Source: Fusarium oxysporum f. sp. lycopersici 4287 (lineage: Eukaryota > Ascomycota > Sordariomycetes > Hypocreales > Nectriaceae). From it: 64,000 bases of DNA. The stretch lies in contig NC_030992.1 in the NCBI RefSeq assembly GCF_000149955.1, forward strand, positions 2,992,850 to 3,056,849, given 5' to 3'. The notes beneath the pieces were generated by a model, which ran no database searches, was not told where the DNA came from, and saw nothing but the letters and a program-made list of their open reading frames with translations. The position numbers were made by a program, and so were the translations under genes. Shown piece by piece: positions 55,713 through 64,000 of this stretch. Within the stretch, counting starts at the first letter, position 1, and each line of letters begins with the position of its first letter.

Positions 55713-57513
55713 ATGGCATCTCAGAATCAAGCGGCCCAGCAGGGCAAGAAGAAGAGCCTTATCGTCAATGCCTTTGTCATGATGTGTAGGTACCCCCTCA
55801 TCCCAGTCATACAAGATATACTGATAAGACTTTAGGCAGTGGTCATCAATCGCCAGGATTATGGAGACACCCCGAGGATGAGTCTTGGAGGTTCAAAGAC
55901 ACTGAGCACTGGGTCGAATTGGCCAAGTTGCTAGAAGGCGCCAAGTTTCATGGCATCTTCATTGCTGATGTGTTGGGTAAGAGACTTGGATGATGAGGAG
56001 TAGCTTTCAGAGTTCTAACAACTGAAATAGGAGGCTACGATGTGTACAAGAAGTCCTTGGAACCTGCTATTATCTCTGGAGCTCAATGGCCTCTTACAGA
56101 GCCACTGGCCGTCATTCCTGCCATGGCTGCTGCGACTAAGAATATTGGATTTGGTGCCACTGTTTCTGTTACCTATGAACAGCCATATCATCTTGCTCGA
56201 CGGTTGTCAACAGTTGATCACCTCACCAAGGGCCGGTAAGTCTTCCGTTATTCATTAGAAGAACCAACTAACGCTTTCAACAGTCTAGGCTGGAACGTAA
56301 GGATGTCGAGTATCAATCTAAGTTCGCTACTAATGAGACGTACAGATTGTCACTGGTTACCTGGACTCAGCTGCTCGAAACCTTGGTCATCCAGTTCAAC
56401 TCGCCGTAAGTGTGATCTCCTTGAAGTAATAAATCCAGATTCTAATGATAATTAGCACGATGAACGCTATGCCCAGGCCGAAGAATACATGGAAGTCATG
56501 TACAAGCTTTTCAACTCATCCTGGCGTGACGACGCTGTCAAGCTAGACCGTGAGCGAGGTATCTACACGGACCCCGCCCTTGTTCGTCAAATTGATCATA
56601 ACGGTAAATACTTCAACGTTCCCGGTCCTCACGTCGTGGACCCCAGCCCGCAGCGAACACCACTTCTTCTTCAAGCAGGAGCCAGCAAGCCAGGTAAGGC
56701 CTTTGCAGCTCAGCATGCTGAAGCTATCTTTACTTCTGCACATGCACCTGCAGTGTGTAAGAAGAACATTGCGGAGATTCGACAGGTTGCGAAGGAACAG
56801 TTTGGCCGAGACCCAAAAAATATCAAGGTCCTCGCTCTTGTCACACCTATTCTTGGTAGGACTGAGGAGGAAGCTCGGGCTAAGTATGATGAAGCGAGGA
56901 AGTATGCTTCGACTGAAGGTGCTTTGTCACTGTTCGGTGGATGGACGGGTATGGACTTGAACCAATACGGCGATGATGAGGAACTTCGACAGGTTGAAAG
57001 TAACGCTGTTCGGTAAGTTTCGTCGTCATAACACCAAAGTGCCTCAACTCATATGGTTCTTCAGATCAACTGTAGAAGGTTATGCCAAGTTCTCGCCCGC
57101 AAACTCAAAGTGGACGAAGCATACTGTCGCCGAGCATGTCAGCCTTGGAGGCAACGGGCCTCTGTTTGTCGGCACACCCTCTCAGGTAGCTGATAGCCTG
57201 CAAGTATGGATTGATGAGGCAGATGTCGATGGATTCAACTTTGTAAGTCATATACACCCAAACTCGGAGTGTTTCTAACTGTGAGAAGGGATATGTCCTG
57301 TTCCCCGGTACCTTCAAAGATATCATCGAACTTCTACTCCCAGAACTTCGATCAAGGGGCCTCTTTTGGGACGATTACGCGGTGCCTGGAGGTAGCTACC
57401 GAGAGAACTTCTATGGCCTTCCTGGACAGAAGTATCCTCTCGAGGAGCATGCTGCTTCCAAGTATAGGTGGGCTGCCGGCGTGCCTGCAAGTGAACACAA
57501 GATTCCGCAGTAG
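55713..57513 (+). CDS. FMN-dependent monooxygenase, NtaA/SnaA/DszA type
   Basis: Eight exons: 55713-55785, 55836-55976, 56031-56235, 56284-56296, 56346-56405, 56456-57012, 57065-57242 and 57289-57513. The sum is 484 codons, 483 residues. It is a bacterial-luciferase-type TIM barrel: CSGHQSPGLWRHPED, GFGATVSVTYEQPYHLARR, GWNIVTGYLDSAARNLG, HDERYAQAEEYMEVMYKL, PQRTPLLLQAGAS. These are blocks of the nitrilotriacetate/dibenzothiophene-sulfone/pristinamycin group, which use FMNH2 supplied by a separate reductase to oxidise or cleave amines, sulfones or sulfonates. Exon four is only 13 nt (coding part of R and LGWN). No flavin reductase lies in the window. Confidence 0.9.
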
Positions 57514-57813
57514 ATATGCTTGAAAGTAGCCTCAAAAAGATAAATAAAAAGAGAGTTATGTGAGTGGGAAAGTTCTGTGACGTTCAGGTTCAGTCAAATT
57601 ATCGAATCACCGAAGATGACCTTGCAAATCCACTCAATACAAGAGACTGAGTTCACAGGCTGTGTATAAGATGATAGTATGATCGTTTCAATTTTATGGT
57701 ATGCTGATGAATAGACTATATAATGCAGTATTGAAACCAAGGTGTATAGAGATTACATCAGAGGTAGACTTGGAAACACTGGTCCAAAAGCCTACGGCCT
57801 TGGTAAGTTCTAT
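57514..57813. other. Convergent spacer
   Basis: 300 bp between the 3' ends of the FMN monooxygenase and the permease; presumably 3' UTRs. Confidence 0.5.
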
Positions 57814-59397
57814 CTACAGCTCATAGCGGAATTCTTTGTTCTCCAGATCCGTCAAATCCAGAAACTCATGGTTCTCTTCCACTCCGTACTGATCACCCAA
57901 CGCAGCCTTCTCGGCATCCCTCTTCTTATTCCTTTGATTAAAGACCCATCTCATGACTAGCAAGTCAATGGTGCAAAGGAAGTAAATGATGCAGATGGAA
58001 ATTTTGGCGGGGAGATATCGTGGTCCATCACGAGCTTGAAAGGTGTGAGGTGAGATGATGTTTCCAACAGTATATGCGATAGTTCCGATACATGAGACGG
58101 TGATTTTCTTGGTAGAGCCAGCGACGTTGGAGCTTTGTAGTCCTAGAATAGTGGTCCAGCCAATGGGAATGCCTCCAGTTGTGTAGTATCCAATAAGGGC
58201 GGGAACCTTTTCAGTGGTTGCCATTAAGATGGCTCCGATGATAGCAGGGATATGACCAGCAATGCAAAAGAACAACCGTTGTCTTGTCTTCATAGCTCCA
58301 TAAGTCAGGCCAATCAGGAAGACGATCTCCCAAGCTCCGAGGGGAGTGACCAACAACAGAGACTCCTCATTGGTATATCCCATACCTTTGACAAGAATAT
58401 TTCCGAAGCTGGTAGCAATAGAGTTCGGAATGTTGGCAGCAAAGACCCAGAAGGCATATAGCCAAGTCATGCTATCAGTCAAGGCCTCCTTAACATGAGC
58501 CCACTTGAATGTCTGAGTACCAATGCCCTGCACATTTCCTCGAATGCGCTCAAGATGCATGGCTTTCTTCTCTTTATCCAGAAATCCAGCGACTGCAGGA
58601 GAGTCTGGCATGATGAACCAGAAACTGATTCCAACCACAACAGTGAGGAGACCAAGAACAAGGAAGATAACTTGCCATCCTTTCAGAGCAGCGTTTGGAT
58701 CTTTGCCAACATGCGTTGCAACACCGTAAGCAAAATATCCACCAAACATCTGAGCGGCACCACAGACAGAAAACCAAATGCCAACTCGAAAAGCTTGTTC
58801 TTCTTTCGTGTACCATTGGGATGTGAAAAGGACCCATGCTGGGACAATGGCGGCTTCGAGGGCACCAAGAAAGAATCGACAGGCTAGAAGACCACTGAAA
58901 TTGTGGCATGCAGCCATACAAGCGAGAGTCACGCCCCAAAGTGTAACGTTAACTGAGACGTATTTCGCGAGAGGGAATACTTGGAGAAGACGAACGGTAG
59001 GGAATTGAAAGCCGAGTTGACCGAAGAAGAAAATCGAAGCGACCCAGTTGAACTCATTTCCCTTGAGACCAGTTGATTGTTGGATGCCAGTAACGCTTGC
59101 GTAAGAGACTGCAGTCTTGTCGATGTACTGTAAGAAGTAGACAGTACAAATGAGAGGCATGATATGAGTATCGATGCGGCGGATGAGTCGTTTGTTGGCT
59201 TTGGCATCGAAAGGTCGACTGATTCCGCCCGTTTCATTCAACAAGTCAAGGGCAGCATCTGCCCCGTCTCTGTGGGCATGATGGTCATGCTTTTGAATGT
59301 CATTTACATCAGCATGGGTATTTTTGACCGAGTTGTCAGAAGAGTTTGGTTCATCAGCCCCAATGGGAGCGGGCTCGATGGCCTTGTCATCCGCCAT
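57814..59397 (-). CDS. MFS permease, Dal5/anion:cation symporter type
   Basis: One exon, 527 residues. A His/Asp-rich cytosolic N-terminus (~75 residues, with KHDHHAHRD) precedes twelve membrane segments. Typical blocks are IDTHIMPLICTVYFLQYIDKTAV at helix 1, FLGALEAAIVPAWVLFTSQWY, and SFWFIMPDSPAVAGFLDKEKK between the halves. This is the allantoate/anion:cation symporter branch, which includes carriers for allantoate, nicotinate, pantothenate and sulfonates. The exact substrate is unknown; being next to a luciferase-type monooxygenase makes an organic acid or sulfonate attractive (inference). A TATA box lies ~70 bp upstream. Confidence 0.92.
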   Translation of the reverse strand: MADDKAIEPAPIGADEPNSSDNSVKNTHADVNDIQKHDHHAHRDGADAALDLLNETGGISRPFDAKANKRLIRRIDTHIMPLICTVYFLQYIDKTAVSYASVTGIQQSTGLKGNEFNWVASIFFFGQLGFQFPTVRLLQVFPLAKYVSVNVTLWGVTLACMAACHNFSGLLACRFFLGALEAAIVPAWVLFTSQWYTKEEQAFRVGIWFSVCGAAQMFGGYFAYGVATHVGKDPNAALKGWQVIFLVLGLLTVVVGISFWFIMPDSPAVAGFLDKEKKAMHLERIRGNVQGIGTQTFKWAHVKEALTDSMTWLYAFWVFAANIPNSIATSFGNILVKGMGYTNEESLLLVTPLGAWEIVFLIGLTYGAMKTRQRLFFCIAGHIPAIIGAILMATTEKVPALIGYYTTGGIPIGWTTILGLQSSNVAGSTKKITVSCIGTIAYTVGNIISPHTFQARDGPRYLPAKISICIIYFLCTIDLLVMRWVFNQRNKKRDAEKAALGDQYGVEENHEFLDLTDLENKEFRYEL

Positions 59398-60538
59398 AGT
59401 TCAGCAAGAGAACAGGCGAGTTTGCATGAAAATTAACCGCCATGGTAATCTGTTGGTGGGGTGTGATATTTATATTTTTAATTTGGTGAAAAGAAAATGT
59501 CGACATTGCATCCTATTCATTTGAAGCCAACAGGTCCCACGTTGTGTGGAGTGATTTATCAAGGATAATCGCCCCAGCTTCCTATCTTGGTTTATCATGC
59601 CCACTCAAATTGACATGTCGACCCATTATCTGAACTTCAGCCAAGCACGTCATTGGGAGCTGAATGGTGTGAGGAAAGATTACACGACTTATTCAAACTC
59701 TTCATACAACAGATACGAATCTCTCGATATAGAGTAGTTCATGGCGTTAGTGCCAATATCAGAATCATGGTTTATGAGATACAGGATATAGTGTATACGG
59801 CAGAAGTCTACCACTAAAGTGTACTAGCACATTGAACTACGAGTGCTGCAAAAGACTCGTCTTGAACCAATTTTACGGAACAATACATTGGTTAAATGGA
59901 TTTATCATACCATATATACTATGTCTCAGCTGGTGAACGTTCAACGGACGTCCAACGGCATGCCATCATGGCTGCCAAGGGAAGCAGAACTTCATGATGA
60001 CCCAAGAATTACCAGAAAGTAGATTTTTGTTGATTTCATGCATCGGGATACAAATTACGAAGCCTAATACGTCTGTGGCGTTTGAGTATCATTTCTCAAA
60101 CTTCACGGTGCCCGTGAAGAAAGGTCCAATGGCTCGCTGAACATTTTCACGACTGTCCATTGCGGATAAAGAAATATGCCGAGTTCTCATTCAGCAAGAA
60201 GCTTGCTTATCCTGCAATTACTATCATTCTTCGGCTTCGTCCTCGCAACAGGCAGCAACTACTTATTGCCTTGTTGTCATTGGATCATGAACGCCACCGA
60301 GTTTGGTATAGTGTTATTTTTAACTTCAAGTAACCGCAACAGTGACGATCGACGAAGTTTCACCAATAGTCTTGACCCAAAAGCGCCTCAGCTTACCAGG
60401 TCTCATTGAAAGGGCTGAAGCTCAACTTGTACAAAGAAGGGCGTGCTCCCGTTGAATCGGCAACTCAAAGAACCGCTTTCCTGCAATTTTTTATCAACTT
60501 TCAAACCTCATAGCTGTCATTTTGAGCACTCACATATC
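59398..60538. promoter_or_regulatory. Divergent region, permease / YCII gene
   Basis: A 1.1-kb region between divergent genes. A plus-strand frame at 60176 begins with a signal-like MPSSHSARSLLILQLLSFFG and could continue through a 37-nt intron (donor near 60305) to a stop near 60458. That intron is shorter than any other here, so this possible small secreted protein is only noted. Otherwise nothing seen. Confidence 0.35.
59467..59474 (-). promoter_or_regulatory. TATA box of the Dal5-like permease gene
   Basis: TATAAATA on the minus strand, 70-77 bp upstream of the ATG. Confidence 0.5.
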
Positions 60539-60973
60539 ATGCCTCGATATATGATCCTCATCAAAGCTTCTCCAGAAGCTGAAAACCCAACTTCCACTGG
60601 AACCGAGATCTTTGAAGAGATGACCACCTTTAACGAAGAGCTTCATGCAGCTGGCGTTCTTCTCTCAGCCGATGGCCTCAGTCCAACCAAAGATGGCTAC
60701 CGTGTTACATACTCCATGGATGGTCCTGCACAGGTCACCAAGGGGCCTTTTGACGTTGTGAGAGAAGGGCACGTTTGTGGCTGGTGGATTCTCAAGACCA
60801 GAGACGGTGAAGAAGCTGTTAGCTGGGCGAAGAGAATTCCTTTCAAGGAGGGCGAGGTTACGGTCAGGAAGATTGCTGAGTTGGTTGACTTTGGGGACAG
60901 TGTGACGGATGATGTGAGGGAGAGGGAGAAGAAACTCGCCAAGGAACTGGAGAAGAAGAATGAAGGGAACTAA
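60539..60973 (+). CDS. YCII-family (DGPF) protein
   Basis: One exon, 144 residues from the ATG at 60539. It is a small alpha+beta barrel domain of the YCII/DGPF type: PRYMILIKASPEAENP at the start, GVLLSADGLSPT, VTKGPFDVVREGHVCGWWILKT near residues 75-96, and EAVSWAKRIPF. Bacterial relatives often sit beside sigma factors or catabolic genes; chlorohydroquinone dehydrochlorinase TftG is one enzymatic example. The activity here is unknown. The highly charged C-terminal helix (REREKKLAKELEKKNEG) is an extension beyond the domain. It diverges from the Dal5-like permease. Confidence 0.85.
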   Translation: MPRYMILIKASPEAENPTSTGTEIFEEMTTFNEELHAAGVLLSADGLSPTKDGYRVTYSMDGPAQVTKGPFDVVREGHVCGWWILKTRDGEEAVSWAKRIPFKEGEVTVRKIAELVDFGDSVTDDVREREKKLAKELEKKNEGN

Positions 60974-61272
60974 GAAAGGCAGGTTAGGCTGTACTTGCTG
61001 CAATCTTTAGGAGGCAGTGATATTGCTTCCTTACTTCGGAGGAGAGCATCATGTTAGAGGTTGCTTAGATGTCGCTATCTTTACTGGTCATCATTCGCTG
61101 TTGCTCCAATGAAACGAAGATATTGTTAATAAAATTCTTGGTATTGAAATGGGTAATTAAGAAACATATCACCGGCTGATCCAATCAACTCCATGCTTTG
61201 CTATACAACATCTTGAAACCTTTTTACCCTCAGGTTATACACAATCCCCCTCTACATCCATCTCATTATCAA
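60974..61272. other. Convergent spacer
   Basis: 299 bp between the 3' ends of the YCII and surface-protein genes; nothing seen. Confidence 0.5.
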
Positions 61273-62161
61273 CTAAGGCGCCTCGTGAAGGCCACCAGGT
61301 CCCTGGTATCCGTTCTGCGGCGGGTGAACCCAAGGCTGACCAGCCATCTCAGCCGGAGCCTGCTGCGTGGGAGGCTTGTAGTACTCCTGCACAGGCTGGT
61401 TCTGCGCACCAACAGGCATCTCACTGGGCGGCGCGTATCCTCCAGCTGTAGCACCTTTGCCCTTTCGGAAATGTCGCCAGAGAAGAAAACCAGCACCGGC
61501 GAGCAGGGCAATGCCTCCAATGGTCGCGCCGACCGCCACGCCGGCTACGGCACCAGTGGAGAGGCCTCCATCATCTTTGTCGGATGAAGTGTCTGTTATT
61601 GTCTCGGTCGCAGCGTCGGTTGTTGTCGTCTCAGAGAGGGCACCGGTCGATGAAGGACTTGGGAGGGCGGTTGTTGAAGCAAGAGAGGCAGATGTCGTCT
61701 CGTCTTTGGGGACAGTAACGTTGAACGCAGCTGAATTGGCGACGATGTCGTTTGTGCCGGATTTGAAGAGGGAGTAGTGGAAAACAGCGTCTCGGTTGTC
61801 ACCAACTTCTGTAGAGAAACCGCCAAAGTTGACTGTCCAGATAAAACTCGTCGATGTTGTGTTTTCTAGGCATCAGATGTTAGCTGATAGGGGCCTCGGA
61901 GAGTCTACTCGCGCGTGTACCTTTCAGCTGGACGAAAAACTGAGTACCGCCGCCAGCGGGAGGATAGTCCTGCCAGAGCAATAGGTTGGTCTCTTCAAGG
62001 TCCGTATTCCATTCCACGTTCATGCTATCATCGACATCGTATGTTGGGTTATTCTTCCATCCCGAAGAACCAGATCCTCCAGGGGTAACAAAACTGGTGT
62101 CAGCAGCAACTCTGGCGGCAAAGCTGCCCAGCAGTACGGTGAAGGGTAAGATGGCGAGCAT
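61273..62161 (-). CDS. Secreted/single-pass surface protein, Mid2-like layout
   Basis: Exons 62161-61921 and 61865-61273 (55-nt intron) give 277 residues. The signal peptide is at ~1-20 (LAILPFTVLLGSFAARVAA). An extracellular beta-rich domain (NVEWNTDLEETNLLLWQDYP to SFIWTVNFGG) leads to a Ser/Thr-rich stalk (ETTTTDAATETITDTSS). One membrane segment (AVAGVAVGATIGGIALLAGAGFLLW) is followed by basic RHFRKGKG and a Pro/Gln/Tyr-rich cytosolic tail. The layout matches wall-sensor-like fungal proteins (Mid2/WSC type) by form only; no named extracellular domain was recognised. Function inferred as surface or cell-wall related. Confidence 0.8.
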
Positions 62162-63279
62162 TATGTCGTTATAGAGCTTCTCTCAAAGAATATCAGAACT
62201 TTCAGCCTCGCGATCCTTAACAAGAGGCTATCACGAGTTTTTGTTGGTCACACAGTCTCAGCAGGCCAAGATGATAAAAGCAGAAGAGAAAAGGTAGTAG
62301 AAGGGGAGACACCACGCTGAGTTGCTCAGTCTCTGTTTCATCACTCAGCCCCGATGGGCGAAGATCCATGTCTTAGCGTTGAAGGAGAAATTTTGGGGGC
62401 CGGGGTGTTGTCCAGTGAGATGGTGAGATTATAGGTAGGAGTTCCGCTTTCTGACACTCGAGACCACTAGCTCGGATCCTTCTGATACCAAAATTAATTT
62501 AATGGCGTGGATTAGGAGCGGATTTATAAGAGACTCCGACTGAGGCTGCAGCGACGGGAAATTGAAATTGAGTTAGTGGCGATAGCACGGATATGTAAAG
62601 ATACCCAACGGAGGATAGTTTTCGGTTCAATGAGTTGAGACACTGACCAAACCTCCTTATTTAGATGAACTTGTACTGTAATCAGATCTGATCTTTACGT
62701 TTAAAGCTTAAAATCAACCGTGTTGTATAGAAATAAACAATTACCGCCATTGAGGGATAAATTCACCAAGCCACGCGATCCAAGCCAGCCAGGCCCAAGT
62801 TCGAGCTTAGACGCCCGATGATCCCTGCAGCCAGTCAGCCTTAGCCATGGATATCCATGGGTTCAAGCGCCACTCCGAGGCGTGGCTTCGGGTAGGGCCA
62901 TGCCAGCCGATGTTGTTTCAGCCATGGAATCAGATGTTGACAACCCTGAAGTGACCAAAAGACGAATTGTTTGGCAGTCTGTTGGGCCCAATATGAGGTT
63001 CTAATTAATTTTTATGGTTACAATGACTCAAAGGTGTGCATACGGTCAGGTTACATCTGTAGATAAAATGCTTACAGCATTATGACAGCTGTTCTGTTCC
63101 TTGCAGATAAATGAGACGTTGATCTCACGGCATACGCATATCGGGACAACCATTTTTGTCAGCATAAAGGAATGTCATATCATCTTACTCATACTGATCT
63201 TCTATCAACATCAAACGTATCTCTACGTGCAACATGCGCTAAAATCAAGCCAAACCAAGAAAGATTTCCGATCACCAGC
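62162..63279. other. Intergenic region
   Basis: It holds the promoter of the surface-protein gene and the 3' flank of the last gene. A perfect 12-nt palindrome ATCAGATCTGAT lies at 62681-62692. No coding sequence supported. Confidence 0.45.
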
Positions 63280-64000
63280 TCAGAGACGAGAGTTCACCTT
63301 CTTCAGTTCTCCTCCATCGGAATCATTCTCACCTAAGATCTCACGAACAAGAGCCCTTCCAGCAGCACGTCCCGAGAAGATACATCCTCCAACAAACGTT
63401 CCCTCAAGAGAATTATACCCATGTACACCTCCACCGCCAAAGCCCGCAACTTCACCAGCTGCGTATAGCCCAGGGAACGGGGTGCCGTCTGCTCGCATGA
63501 CATTGCTATCCAGATTCGTCTCAATACCGCCAAGAGTTTTGCGCGTAAGAATGTTCATCTGCACAGCGATCAAAGGTCCATGGGCCTTGTCAAGGAGTCT
63601 ATGAGGCGGAGCAACTCGGCTTCGGCGATCAGCCCAGTATGTTCGCGCATTATTAATAAGCATTGCTTGTGCGTCTTTTGAGTATGGGTTGTTAAACTGG
63701 CCGTCTCTTGTTTCCACTACCTCTTTGATAGCGTCGAACTCCAGTAGCGGACCATTGCGTTTCTTGGCGAGTTCGTTCATACCGACTACTAAATCTTCCA
63801 GGTTATCACGGACAACAAAGTCCTTGCCGTACTTTTGAAAGTTCTGAACAGGGACGGTGCCTTTCTTGCCAAAGATTCGGGTGAGAAGCAGCCAGATGCT
63901 CTTATTAGTAACATCGGGATTCTGCTCTGAGCCAGAGAGGGCGAATTCACGGGCGATGATGCTCTGGTCGAGGATGAACCAGGTGTAGTCATATCCCGTG
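63280..64000 (-). CDS. FAD-dependent dehydrogenase (FAD_binding_2), C-terminal part
   Basis: The frame is open from the window edge to a TGA at 63280-63282, giving ~239 residues of the C-terminus; the start lies beyond 64000. The closing FAD-binding blocks are present: TLGGIETNLDSNVMRADGT, GLYAAGEVAGFGGGGVHGYN and SLEGTFVGGCIFSGRAAGR, typical of fumarate-reductase/3-ketosteroid dehydrogenase-like flavoproteins. GYDYTWFILDQSI at the edge is part of the substrate (cap) domain. The exact substrate cannot be told without the N-terminal half. Confidence 0.88.
   Translation of the reverse strand, partial: TGYDYTWFILDQSIIAREFALSGSEQNPDVTNKSIWLLLTRIFGKKGTVPVQNFQKYGKDFVVRDNLEDLVVGMNELAKKRNGPLLEFDAIKEVVETRDGQFNNPYSKDAQAMLINNARTYWADRRSRVAPPHRLLDKAHGPLIAVQMNILTRKTLGGIETNLDSNVMRADGTPFPGLYAAGEVAGFGGGGVHGYNSLEGTFVGGCIFSGRAAGRALVREILGENDSDGGELKKVNSRL

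Noticed and set aside
1..64000. A secondary-metabolite cluster, CRISPR, prophage or insertion sequence
   Set aside because: No polyketide, peptide or terpene synthase is encoded; no regularly spaced repeats or phage or transposase proteins were seen, apart from the copia fragment.

Overview
This window is nuclear DNA from a filamentous ascomycete (Pezizomycotina), most likely a Sordariomycete of the Fusarium type. The evidence is short introns (mostly 46-60 nt) with GTRNGT donors and CAG/TAG acceptors, a Pro-CGG tRNA with a short intron, and typical filamentous-fungal families: a Zn2Cys6 regulator with a fungal transcription-factor domain, 2EXR, Dal5-like and UNC93-like MFS carriers, and TauD-like dioxygenases. 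The genus is inferred from gene content and was not tested by alignment.

Layout. 0-6 kb holds housekeeping genes: the 3' part of a WDR44/Dgr2-like WD40 protein (with an unexplained one-base frame change), a thioredoxin, and the ribosome-assembly chaperone Rrb1. 7-17 kb is a glycan neighbourhood: a Golgi GDP-mannose transporter diverging from a polysaccharide pyruvyl transferase-like protein, then an SLC35C-like sugar-nucleotide transporter and a type II membrane glycosyltransferase. A 4.1-kb stretch without a recognisable gene follows (16.9-21.0 kb).

21-31 kb carries a Zn2Cys6 regulator diverging from an AIF/FSP1-like FAD oxidoreductase, a secreted lipase, a secreted germin-like cupin and two unknown membrane proteins, one of them a small protein with an 11-codon first exon. 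31-37 kb has two TauD-family dioxygenases flanking a degraded 2EXR gene. At 37.1-39.5 kb lies a GH5 glucosylceramidase-like gene. Its middle, which should include the acid/base glutamate, has been replaced by about 200 bp of a Ty1/copia retrotransposon RNase H domain. A large four-pass membrane protein, an MFS gene with a 15-nt exon, the tRNA and a Gfo/Idh/MocA dehydrogenase follow.

48.4-50.0 kb is a multiply broken pseudogene of a widespread ascomycete family. 50.7-61 kb looks like a small catabolic or detoxification gene group: a Baeyer-Villiger-type monooxygenase, an UNC93-like MFS protein, a luciferase-type FMN monooxygenase, a Dal5-type anion permease and a YCII-family protein. The window closes with a Mid2-like single-pass surface protein and the 3' end of a FAD-dependent dehydrogenase.

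No CRISPR, phage or complete transposon was seen. Exon boundaries were read by eye from splice signals and frame continuity. Nearly all intact gene models close to whole codons, which is the main support for them.
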